From positions 1 to 8,639 of the forward strand of contig CALMJO010000570.1 in assembly GCA_937864375.1 (NCBI GenBank): DNA of 8,639 nt, written 5' to 3'. Position 1 is the first letter of the stretch, and the number at the start of each line of letters is the position of its first letter. This stretch comes from an uncultured Spirochaetota bacterium (lineage in GTDB: Bacteria; Spirochaetota; UBA4802; UBA5368). Of the stretch, positions 1-6,833 are shown piece by piece. The position numbers were made by a program, and so were the translations under genes. The notes below the pieces were generated by a model. That model saw nothing but the letters and a program-made list of their open reading frames with translations, was not told where the DNA came from and did no database searches.

Positions 1-11
1 ATTATTAACGC

Positions 12-1796
12 ATGGATGAAAAGCGTTTTATCAGGGAGGCCATGGAACACCCTGCCACGCGCGGCGAGGTGGAGCAGTCGCTGCGGCTTAAACGCATGGG
101 CGTGAATCCCGCAGACATCGACGAGCTTCGCAACAGGCTCGAGGTGATGCGCGGGGAGCTCCATAAGGAAGTAAGCACGATAGAGGAGAGGCAGAACCGC
201 ACCTATTCGCCCGATGCGACGGGGATTAGAAAGCGCGGGTATGACGGTTACTCACTGGTTGTCAAGCCGCTTGGCATCATTCGGCAGCTACTTTCCTATG
301 GCACCGCGAAGCGGCTGTTCTTGGGAAAGTACGGGGCGAATGTCGGGAAGCGGATTTCATGGAGCATCTGGTACCTCTTCACCGACGGGGTGCTTTTCTT
401 CCCCTCGATCGCGGTATACAGGCACGTACAGGACCTGATCCAGCGCCAGGAGGAGCTGCGCCCGGTTTTCAGAAAAATGTATTCCTCGGGCTGGCTCACG
501 GCGGAGGGGGCCGATGTGCTTTCTCCCCTGGAGTTCAACCTCATCGCGGAAACGGAGCGCCTGGTAAGCGATACCAGTGTCGTAAATTACCTGATCAATT
601 TCAAGCGGCCCCGGATCGCCATTGAAAAGATGAATCCCTTCCTGGGCCACTACCTGTCCATCTCGCGCGATGAAAAAACCAGGATGCTGGTTCGGGACTC
701 GGCCGAAAAGTCGCTTCAGAAAATCGTGTACCCGGACGGGAGCGACCAGAAACTGGTCAGGAAAGCGATAACCTCCCTCGATGCCTTCCTTGATGGATCC
801 ATCGACCGCGAGATCCTGGTGCCTCTTTTCGAGTGCGCGTTCTGCCGGGTATTCGACGCGAAAGGCCTCCGGGACTTAATGAGGCTTCGCCCTATCGACA
901 CCGAGGCGTATCGCGCGGACCCGGCGCTTCTTGGCGTCATGGGGGCCAGGAAAAAAAAGCACCTCGAGATGATAAAGGCGAAGGCCGTGGACATTGAAAA
1001 CAGGATATCCCTGGTGCTGGATATCATGGAAGCGACGAGCAGACCCGACGAGGTATCGCCGGGAGGGGGACGCGACCTCCTCGAGGAGCTGTTGAACCAG
1101 GCCTGCCACTTCAACGAAAAAGTCCTGTCCAGCAAACTGCGGAACGTCGCGATAGTGTTGAGCGATTTGTGCGATATCTTTTTCCTGCACTATGCGACCT
1201 GCCTTACCGATGAGATGAAGATCAGGCAGGGTGCCTCGGCGGGATCGGTGAGAATTTTCAAGAATTCATTGTTCATCGATGAACTCAACAAGATAGAGAT
1301 CGAGCGCCACCTGATGTCGGAATTCATCAAGAAGGCCTATGGATTCGATGTACTTACCCGGGCGACACTGAGCCCGGAGGAGACCGCGTTCATGAACGCG
1401 GTAAACAGCATCGTGGACTGCTTTTATTCGATCGGGATGAAGCTGTATGCGGCGGTCAAGGGGCACAGGGAGCAGGAGAAACGGGATAGCATCGAGACAG
1501 TCGATATCGCGATTGACGATCGGCGCCTGGGGAACGCACGCATACCGTACGCACAGGATGTCATCCTGGGCGGACATGTATCGGCGGGACAGGCAACGGC
1601 ATTATACGGGAAAACGGTCATGGCTTCCGTACAGGAAATAAAGAAATATTGTTTCTGCTTCGCCTATAAATTCGAGCACAGGCATCGCGACCTGAGCGCG
1701 TCGGGCCGCGGCGGGACCATCACCTCCATGATTGGCGGGCTCGACGGGCTCTACGACAAGCTGGAGCGCCTGCAAAAAGGGGAGAACGTGGAGTAA
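12..1796 (+). CDS. Uncharacterised 594-residue protein
   Basis: I do not recognise this protein and assign no function. It is a long open frame closed by TAA at 1794, with codon use like its neighbours. It appears cytoplasmic: there is no signal peptide. The N-terminal 60 residues are charged and probably helical. Residues 117-137 form an aromatic, fairly hydrophobic stretch (SWSIWYLF..., then FFPSIAVY) that could be a membrane-contacting or buried helix but contains polar residues. The remainder looks mostly alpha-helical. Cysteines cluster at 275/278 (CAFC) and 547/549 (CFC), too few and too spread to call a metal site. Residues 350-353 are a glycine-rich linker. An in-frame TAA at 6-8 excludes a start further upstream. 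ATG 12 shows no ribosome-binding site in the 11 bases available. ATG 42 lies behind AGGGAGG but at a very short spacing, so a 584-residue form is possible. The gene runs convergent to the CsgG-like gene with 5 bp between stops. Confidence 0.8.
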   Translation: MDEKRFIREAMEHPATRGEVEQSLRLKRMGVNPADIDELRNRLEVMRGELHKEVSTIEERQNRTYSPDATGIRKRGYDGYSLVVKPLGIIRQLLSYGTAKRLFLGKYGANVGKRISWSIWYLFTDGVLFFPSIAVYRHVQDLIQRQEELRPVFRKMYSSGWLTAEGADVLSPLEFNLIAETERLVSDTSVVNYLINFKRPRIAIEKMNPFLGHYLSISRDEKTRMLVRDSAEKSLQKIVYPDGSDQKLVRKAITSLDAFLDGSIDREILVPLFECAFCRVFDAKGLRDLMRLRPIDTEAYRADPALLGVMGARKKKHLEMIKAKAVDIENRISLVLDIMEATSRPDEVSPGGGRDLLEELLNQACHFNEKVLSSKLRNVAIVLSDLCDIFFLHYATCLTDEMKIRQGASAGSVRIFKNSLFIDELNKIEIERHLMSEFIKKAYGFDVLTRATLSPEETAFMNAVNSIVDCFYSIGMKLYAAVKGHREQEKRDSIETVDIAIDDRRLGNARIPYAQDVILGGHVSAGQATALYGKTVMASVQEIKKYCFCFAYKFEHRHRDLSASGRGGTITSMIGGLDGLYDKLERLQKGENVE

Positions 1797-1801
1797 AAGG
1801 C

Positions 1802-2665
1802 TCAGCGGTCTAGCCCCTTGCGATCCAGGAGCCCCTCTTTTCTTTTCATGACCTCGTCATACCGGGAGGGGTCGTGCTCCTTCAGGAGGTTAAGTCCTTT
1901 TTCCAGTCGCTGGGCTTTCTTCCTGGCTTCTGGTTTATCCGCGAAAAACGCCTCGCGTCGCTTGATGATGTTTTCGGCCCTGCGAGGGTGCCTGGCGGCG
2001 ATTGCCTTCAGGTCGGCGTCGGACAGGACAACTGCAAAGAACAATCCGGGCCTGTCATCGGCCGCCTTCATGAGCGCGCTATACGCACGGTTGATCGCGT
2101 CGACCGTATCCGGTGAATCCTTCTGCAGCTTTGCAAGCCCCGCATTTTCCTTGAGGCCGAGCCCGCCGGGCGCCCGGTATGATGCGCTGGATATGGCAAC
2201 TATCTCTCCCGTCATGATATCAACCGCCCGTACGGAAAGCTCTACCGTATCCCCGGTGCGCGCAAGCGTGCCGGTGACGACTATGTCGATCGGCAGTATT
2301 TTTCCGCTTTCCCGCATATCCTCGGTGTCGACGATGCCGGTCTGCTCGAGGCCCTGCGCCTTAAGAAGCTTGTCGACCTGGGCGCGCTCTATGAAGATGA
2401 ACCCGCCGGCTTTCACGAGAGATTCGAGGAGCGAGGCGGAATGCCGCGCTCCATCGGGCGTGTCCTCTCCCGTGATGGCGGTGAAATTGAAAATCCCGAT
2501 CCGCTTGCCCGTCAGCCTGGTGCGCGCGGACTGCAAATCGCTGGAGACGTGCCGTACCGCTTCCTGCTCGCCGTTGTAGGCCTGGGCGCGTGCGTGGTCA
2601 TGTGCCAGGGGCATGGAGATGCACATGCCCGCCGTAAGAATAAGCGTCTGGATAATGCGAATCAT
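1802..2665 (-). CDS. Exported CsgG/LpoB-like protein with basic C-terminal repeats
   Basis: This 287-residue protein is predicted to be secreted to the periplasm or envelope. Residues 1-27 look like a signal peptide: a basic start, a hydrophobic core, and a likely cleavage after A-R-A at 25-27. Residues 53-165 resemble the CsgG/FlgO/LpoB-like fold seen in outer-membrane secretion and assembly factors. They contain a beta strand after the GKRIGIFNF segment (53-61), the FIFIERAQVDKLLKAQGL segment (89-106), an ILPIDIVVTGTLAR segment (123-136) and a VELSVRAVDIMTGEIV segment (141-156). Both the IER...LL..QGL pattern and the 'TG..VE..VR..D..TGEI' pattern are typical of that family. The last 80 residues are highly charged, with three degenerate units of about 20 residues. 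Cys15 is not in a good lipobox, so it is probably not a lipoprotein. The start is supported by GAGGGAGGG at 2669-2677 and a promoter upstream. The exact role is unknown. Confidence 0.85.
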   Translation of the reverse strand: MIRIIQTLILTAGMCISMPLAHDHARAQAYNGEQEAVRHVSSDLQSARTRLTGKRIGIFNFTAITGEDTPDGARHSASLLESLVKAGGFIFIERAQVDKLLKAQGLEQTGIVDTEDMRESGKILPIDIVVTGTLARTGDTVELSVRAVDIMTGEIVAISSASYRAPGGLGLKENAGLAKLQKDSPDTVDAINRAYSALMKAADDRPGLFFAVVLSDADLKAIAARHPRRAENIIKRREAFFADKPEARKKAQRLEKGLNLLKEHDPSRYDEVMKRKEGLLDRKGLDR

Positions 2666-2695
2666 ATGCCCTCCCTCGACACCAGGATGGACCGG

Positions 2696-2724
2696 ATTAT
2701 CGTCAGGCGAACATGAAAAGGCAA
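2696..2724 (-). promoter_or_regulatory. Sigma-70-type promoter for the CsgG-like gene
   Basis: Read on the minus strand, TTGCCT (complement of 2719-2724, 4 of 6 to consensus) is followed by exactly 17 bases and then GATAAT (complement of 2696-2701, 5 of 6). Transcription would start near 2689, giving a leader of about 25 bases before the ATG at 2665. The leader carries the GAGGGAGGG ribosome-binding site. Recognised by eye only. Confidence 0.55.
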
Positions 2725-2772
2725 GGATAAATCGAAAGGAAACAAATCGGACACGGCAATAAAAATTTCTAA

Positions 2773-2802
2773 TTGACTTCAGCTTTGTGATATATTTATG
2801 GT
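2773..2802 (+). promoter_or_regulatory. Probable promoter of the metX leader
   Basis: TTGACT (2773-2778, 5 of 6) and TATGGT (2797-2802, 4 of 6) are separated by 18 bases and sit in the only AT-rich patch between the divergent genes. A start near 2809 would give about 65 leader bases before the riboswitch. The -10 match is modest, so the assignment is tentative. Confidence 0.45.
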
Positions 2803-2835
2803 AATCGCACTTTTACGGCTTACGCTGGGCCGGCA

Positions 2836-2850
2836 GGGAACGCGCTTCCC
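2836..2850 (+). repeat. Short inverted repeat in the metX leader
   Basis: GGGAA (2836-2840) and TTCCC (2846-2850) are perfect complements around the 5-base spacer CGCGC. The repeat lies between the proposed promoter and the riboswitch. It could be a small hairpin protecting the 5' end, a protein-binding palindrome, or chance. Confidence 0.35.
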
Positions 2851-2873
2851 GACGATATTTGACATAGTGTTAT

Positions 2874-2966
2874 TCTATCAAGAGTGGCGGAGGGACAGGC
2901 CCGATGAAGCCACGGCAACCGGCGTTCGACGCATGGTGCCAACTCCTGCGGATCGTATCCGATAGA
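2874..2966 (+). ncRNA. SAM-I riboswitch (S-box leader) upstream of metX
   Basis: This is the aptamer of the S-adenosylmethionine riboswitch that controls methionine genes. P1 pairs 2874-2879 with 2961-2966 (TCTATC/GATAGA). P2 pairs GTGGC 2884-2888 with GCCAC 2909-2913 and encloses the conserved core: GGAGGGA, then GGCCC, then GATGAAGCC, which makes the kink-turn and SAM pocket. P3 pairs ACC 2918-2920 with GGT 2935-2937 and GCGT 2922-2925 with ACGC 2929-2932. The conserved GGTGCCAACTCCTGC segment follows at 2935-2949. Order and wording match the classic S-box leader. Placement directly before homoserine O-acyltransferase is the expected context. SAM binding should stabilise P1 and lower expression. 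Confidence 0.95.
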
Positions 2967-3011
2967 TGGGATCGTAGTGTGAAAACCGCTATTCATCGTT
3001 ATCTGGATACG
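2954..3011 (+). promoter_or_regulatory. Predicted antiterminator pairing of the riboswitch
   Basis: Bases 2954-2960 (CGTATCC) are complementary to 3005-3011 (GGATACG). The next bases, GATA (2961-2964), pair with TATC (3000-3003), and GATG (2965-2968) pairs with CATC (2994-2997). Only small bulges intervene at 3004 and 2998-2999. This helix uses the 3' strand of P1 and the loop and upper arms of the terminator, so it excludes both. It should form when SAM is scarce and allow transcription into metX. Confidence 0.7.
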
Positions 3012-3021
3012 CGGTTTTTTT
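2982..3021 (+). terminator. Riboswitch-controlled intrinsic terminator before metX
   Basis: AAAACCGC (2982-2989) pairs perfectly with GCGGTTTT (3011-3018). The stem continues with TATTCA (2990-2995) against TGGATA (3004-3009, one G-T pair) past a single bulged C at 3010. The loop is 8 bases and the run of seven T spans 3015-3021. It ends 18 bases before the metX ATG and is the expression platform of the SAM-I riboswitch. Confidence 0.9.
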
Positions 3022-3039
3022 GTTTTCAGGGAACAGGGA

Positions 3040-4197
3040 ATGAACAGTTTGAACATACCCGCTGATTCGGTCGGCCTCGTCGAAACGAGGACGTTTACCT
3101 TCGCGCATCCCCCGAGGGAGCTCCGGCTCGTCTCGGGGAAGACCCTTGGACCGGTGACCCTGTCCTACGAGACCTACGGCGAGCTGAACGCCGATTGCAG
3201 CAACGCGATCCTTGTCCTGCACGCGCTGTCCGGCTCCGCCCATGCCGCCGGGTTCAACTCGCCGGAGGACCAGTACCCGGGATGGTGGGATTATTACATA
3301 GGCCCCGGAAAGGCGTTCGATACGAACAAGTATTTCGTAATAAGTTCGAACGTGGTCGGCGGGTGCACGGGTTCGACTGGGCCTGCATCGATAAACCCGG
3401 AAACCGGACGGGAGTACGGACTCGAGTTCCCCATAGTGACGATCCAGGACATGGTGAACGCTCAGTGGCACCTCGTGCGGCACCTGGGAATCCGCAGGCT
3501 CCTCGCGGTGACGGGCGGCTCCATGGGAGGGATGCAGGCGCTCCAGTGGGCGATTTCGTACCCGGAGATGGTGCAGTCCGTGATCGCGCTGGCCTCATCG
3601 AGCTCGCTGTCGGCGCAGGGGATCGCCTTCAACGAGGTGGCGCGGCAGGCGATCTTCCGGGACCCGCATTTCAACGGCGGTAACTACTACCACGGACAAA
3701 AACCCGACGACGGGCTCTCGCTCGCGCGCATGATCGGCCACATCACATACCTGAGCGACAAGCTCATGCACGAGCGGTTCGGAAGGAGGCTCAAGAACCA
3801 GGAGCTTCCCGCGTTCAATTTCAGCTCCGAGTTCATGGTGGAAACCTATCTCCATCACCAGGGGATCAAGTTCGTCAACCGGTTCGACGCGAACTCGTAC
3901 CTGTACATCACGAAAGCCATAGATTACTTTGACCTCAAGGCGGACTACAACGGGAGCCTGGTCTCCGCCTTCGAAAACGTCGTGTCCGATTTCCTGATAA
4001 TCAGCTTCACCTCGGACTGGCTCTACCCGAGCGAGCAGTCGGTCGAGATCGTGAAGGCGCTGCGCACGAACGGGAAGAACGTCGTCTACACCGAGATCGA
4101 GTCCGATTTCGGTCATGACACCTTCCTCCTCGACGACGAGCGCACACAGCGCAACATACACAATTTCCTGAGAAGCGAGTTTGAAAAAGCACGATGA
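3040..4197 (+). CDS. metX: Homoserine O-acetyltransferase (MetX)
   Basis: MetX acylates the hydroxyl of L-homoserine, classically from acetyl-CoA, in the first dedicated step of methionine synthesis. It is a cytoplasmic alpha/beta-hydrolase-fold enzyme. The 385 residues match the usual family length. Visible family marks are HALSGSAHAAG (61-71), the GCTGSTGP segment (108-115), and the nucleophile elbow GGSMGG with Ser161. Asp326 in SDWLYP and His359 in GHD complete the triad. The ATG follows AGGGA (3028-3032) at 7-base spacing, just after the riboswitch terminator. The frame overlaps metW by 17 bp, and MetW commonly partners MetX. Sequence alone does not securely separate acetyl-CoA from succinyl-CoA use, because some MetX enzymes are succinyltransferases. 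The acetyl assignment follows the usual family naming. Confidence 0.95.
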   Translation: MNSLNIPADSVGLVETRTFTFAHPPRELRLVSGKTLGPVTLSYETYGELNADCSNAILVLHALSGSAHAAGFNSPEDQYPGWWDYYIGPGKAFDTNKYFVISSNVVGGCTGSTGPASINPETGREYGLEFPIVTIQDMVNAQWHLVRHLGIRRLLAVTGGSMGGMQALQWAISYPEMVQSVIALASSSSLSAQGIAFNEVARQAIFRDPHFNGGNYYHGQKPDDGLSLARMIGHITYLSDKLMHERFGRRLKNQELPAFNFSSEFMVETYLHHQGIKFVNRFDANSYLYITKAIDYFDLKADYNGSLVSAFENVVSDFLIISFTSDWLYPSEQSVEIVKALRTNGKNVVYTEIESDFGHDTFLLDDERTQRNIHNFLRSEFEKAR

Positions 4198-4834
4198 AAA
4201 CGAATTCGGTTCCCGCGTGGGGTACCGGCAGATCATAGACGAGATCCCAAGGGGATCCCGCGTGCTCGACCTGGGATGCGGTGACGGCATGCTTCTCGAC
4301 GTGCTGAAGAGGCTCAAGAACGCCGAGACATTCGGCGTGGAGATATCTCAGGAGGGCGTCAGCCAGTGCCTCGAGAAGGGGCTCTACTGCTTCCAGGGCG
4401 ACATCGACAGCGGCCTCGCGGACTACCGCGCCGACTCGTTCGACTACGTGATCCTGAACCAGACGCTGCAGGACACCAAGAAGCCCGAATACGTACTGTG
4501 CGAAACGATGCGCATCGGCAAGCGCGCGATCGTGAGCTTTCCCAATTTTGGCCACGTCGGGATCAGGGTGAAGCTTCTTACCGGCGGGACCATGCCGCGC
4601 AACAGGCTTTTCCCCTACATGTGGTACGAGACGCCCAACATCCATCTGCTCACCATCAGGGACTTCCAGGAATTCTGCATCATGTACGGCTACCCCATAG
4701 GGAAGGAATCCCATTTTTCGATGCAGCGCGGAAGGCCCGTCCCCGTGCGGGCCTTCCCCAACTTCCGCGCCGAATACGGCTTTTTCGTGCTCGACGGCGA
4801 CCGCTACAAGGAGCGAAGGGAATGCAATGCCTGA
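4181..4834 (+). CDS. metW: MetW, methyltransferase-fold partner of MetX
   Basis: MetW is a small class I methyltransferase-fold protein encoded beside metX in many bacteria and needed for, or stimulating, homoserine acylation. No methyl-transfer reaction is firmly assigned. The 217-residue protein has the SAM-binding motif I VLDLGCGDG (28-36), the acidic residue ending motif II in FGVEIS (51-56), and the diagnostic MetW segments SFPNFGH (119-125) and MWYETPNIHLLT (147-158). There is no in-frame ATG before residue 37. I take TTG at 4181, weakly preceded by GAGAAGCGAG. GTG at 4217 is an alternative that would start nearer to the usual MetW N-terminus. The TTG start gives a 17-bp overlap with metX, suggesting translational coupling. 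The tail overlaps uvrB by 8 bp. The ATG at 4194 is out of frame. Confidence 0.92.
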   Translation: MKKHDENEFGSRVGYRQIIDEIPRGSRVLDLGCGDGMLLDVLKRLKNAETFGVEISQEGVSQCLEKGLYCFQGDIDSGLADYRADSFDYVILNQTLQDTKKPEYVLCETMRIGKRAIVSFPNFGHVGIRVKLLTGGTMPRNRLFPYMWYETPNIHLLTIRDFQEFCIMYGYPIGKESHFSMQRGRPVPVRAFPNFRAEYGFFVLDGDRYKERRECNA

Positions 4835-6833
4835 CTTCAAGGTAGTATCCAGGTACAAGCCCTCGGGCGACCAGCAAAAGGCGATCGACCTTCTCGCCCG
4901 GGGCATGCGGGAGGGCATGAAGCACCAGACGCTCCTGGGCGTCACCGGCTCGGGAAAGACGTTCACCATGGCGAAGGTGATCGAGCTCGTGCAGAAACCG
5001 GCGCTCGTGCTCACCCATAACAAGACCCTCGCCGCGCAGCTCTACCGCGAGTTCAAGGAGTTTTTCCCGGGCAACGCGGTCGAGTATTTCGTGTCGTATT
5101 ACGATTACTACCAGCCCGAGGCCTACGTGGTGTCGCAGGACCTCTACATAGAAAAGGACTCGTCGATCAACGACGAGATCGACCGCCTGCGCCTCAGGGC
5201 GACCTCGTCCATACTGGAGCGCCGCGACACGATCGTGGTTTCGTCGGTCTCGTGCATCTACGGCTTGGGTAACCCGGTGGAGTTCGAGCGGATGCACATC
5301 CCGCTCAGGAAGGGCGCGTCTCTGGACCGGGATGTGCTTTTAAAGAAGCTCGTGACCATTCATTACGAGCGTAACAATATCTCGTTCGTGAGAGGCACCT
5401 TTCGCGTGAGGGGGGACACCGTCGAGGTCTACCCCGCCTACTCGGAGGAGGCTATCAGGATCGAGCTCTTTGGCGACGAGATCGAGGCGCTGTACCGCAT
5501 CAACCCTGTCACCGGTGCGAAGCTGCAATCCGTGGACCAGACGTACGTCTACCCGGCAAAGCACTTCGTCTCCCCGCCCGAGGAGATGAAGGAGACGATC
5601 AGGCTCATCGAGGAGGAGCTCGGGGGACGACTCGCCGAGCTCACGAAGGCCGGGAAGCTCGTCGAGGCGCAGAGGCTGGAGAGCCGCACGCGCTATGACA
5701 TGGAAATGCTCCAGGAGATGGGGTACTGTTCCGGCATAGAAAACTATTCGCGCATCGTAAGCCGCAGGAAGGCGGGAGAGCGGCCTGCATGCCTCCTGGA
5801 TTATTACAAGGGCGACTACTGCATGTTCATCGATGAATCGCACGTCACCATCCCCCAGGTTAGAGGCATGTACGAGGGGGACCGTTCGCGCAAGCTCAAC
5901 CTGGTTGAGTTCGGATTCCGCCTCCCCTCGGCGCTCGACAACCGGCCCCTGTACTATGAGGAATTCGAGGGCATGATCGACCAGGCCGTGTACGTGTCGG
6001 CCACCCCGGCGGACTACGAGCTCAAGGCGAGCACGCAGATCGTCGAACAGGTCATCCGTCCCACGGGCCTGATCGATCCACGTATAGAGGTACGCCCGGC
6101 GAAAGATCAGGTGGACGACTTGATAGGAGAGGTGCGCGGGAGGGTGAAGAGCAACGAACGGGTACTCGTCACGACGCTCACCAAGAAGATGGCCGAAGAC
6201 CTCACGCGCTATTTCGAGGAGGTGGGCATAAATGCCCGATACCTCCATTCGGAGATAGAGACCATCGAGCGCGTCGAAATCATCCGCGACCTCAGGAAGG
6301 GGGTCTTCGACTGCCTGGTGGGAATCAACCTCCTCCGTGAAGGGCTCGACCTCCCCGAGGTGTCCCTCGTCGCGATACTCGACGCGGACAAGGAAGGCTT
6401 TTTGAGATCGGCGCGCTCGCTCATACAGACCTCGGGGCGCGCGGCGCGCCACCTGAACGGCCTCGTGATCATGTACGCGGACAAGATCACCGACTCGATG
6501 AAGCATGCCATCGACGAAACCAACCGCCGCAGGGAAATCCAGGGCCGCTACAACCAGGAGCATAACATCACGCCCATGTCCGTGACCAAGGACATTCTCG
6601 ACATCATCGAGCGGGAATATCATACCGACGACAGTCTCGCCGACCTGGTCGCCGAATACAAGACCGCCTACCGGAGCACGAGCCTCCAGAAGCTCACGGA
6701 GCTTCGCGACAGGATCAAGGGCGACATGCTCGCCGCGGCCGAGGGAATGGAGTTCGAGAAGGCGGCGATCCGGAGGGACCAGATGATGGAGATAGAGCAG
6801 AAGATATCCATACTCGAGAAGGCAAAAAAATGA
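4827..6833 (+). CDS. uvrB: UvrABC excinuclease subunit B
   Basis: UvrB is the damage-verifying helicase-like subunit of nucleotide excision repair. UvrA loads it, it clamps lesion-containing DNA, and it recruits UvrC for incision. The 668 residues are full length. Seen in order are Walker A GVTGSGKT (38-45, Lys44), the tyrosine-rich beta-hairpin YYDYYQPEAYV (91-101) that inserts between strands, Walker B DESH (336-339), helicase motif VI QTSGRAARH (534-542) and the C-terminal UVR coiled-coil domain (about 628-663) that contacts UvrC or UvrA. Motif VI is slightly unusual: Ser536 and His542 replace the common Ile and Asn, while the arginines are intact. The ATG is preceded by GAAGGG (4815-4820) and overlaps metW by 8 bp. 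No LexA operator was spotted by eye. Its place after metXW implies shared transcription. Confidence 0.98.
   Translation: MPDFKVVSRYKPSGDQQKAIDLLARGMREGMKHQTLLGVTGSGKTFTMAKVIELVQKPALVLTHNKTLAAQLYREFKEFFPGNAVEYFVSYYDYYQPEAYVVSQDLYIEKDSSINDEIDRLRLRATSSILERRDTIVVSSVSCIYGLGNPVEFERMHIPLRKGASLDRDVLLKKLVTIHYERNNISFVRGTFRVRGDTVEVYPAYSEEAIRIELFGDEIEALYRINPVTGAKLQSVDQTYVYPAKHFVSPPEEMKETIRLIEEELGGRLAELTKAGKLVEAQRLESRTRYDMEMLQEMGYCSGIENYSRIVSRRKAGERPACLLDYYKGDYCMFIDESHVTIPQVRGMYEGDRSRKLNLVEFGFRLPSALDNRPLYYEEFEGMIDQAVYVSATPADYELKASTQIVEQVIRPTGLIDPRIEVRPAKDQVDDLIGEVRGRVKSNERVLVTTLTKKMAEDLTRYFEEVGINARYLHSEIETIERVEIIRDLRKGVFDCLVGINLLREGLDLPEVSLVAILDADKEGFLRSARSLIQTSGRAARHLNGLVIMYADKITDSMKHAIDETNRRREIQGRYNQEHNITPMSVTKDILDIIEREYHTDDSLADLVAEYKTAYRSTSLQKLTELRDRIKGDMLAAAEGMEFEKAAIRRDQMMEIEQKISILEKAKK

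Noticed and set aside
1818..2579. 253-codon plus-strand open frame opposite the CsgG-like gene
   Set aside because: It is antisense to a gene with a signal peptide, promoter and recognisable domain. The Ser/Arg/Ala-rich composition is typical of a shadow frame in GC-rich DNA.
2615..2630. Cys15 of the CsgG-like protein as a lipoprotein acylation site
   Set aside because: The residues before it (TAGM) do not fit a lipobox, because Met occupies the position that needs Gly, Ala or Ser. A signal peptidase I site after A-R-A fits better.
2859..2864. Perfect TTGACA -35-like hexamer just before the riboswitch
   Set aside because: A matching -10 would fall inside the aptamer at about 2882, where the sequence is GAGTGG. 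A start there would also remove the P1 5' strand.
4194..4196. ATG overlapping the metX stop (ATGA) as metW start
   Set aside because: It is in a different frame from the MetW protein.
5340..6623. 427-codon minus-strand open frame opposite uvrB
   Set aside because: It lies fully inside the unmistakable uvrB frame. The His/Val/Leu/Asp-rich composition reflects the reverse complement of GC-rich codons.
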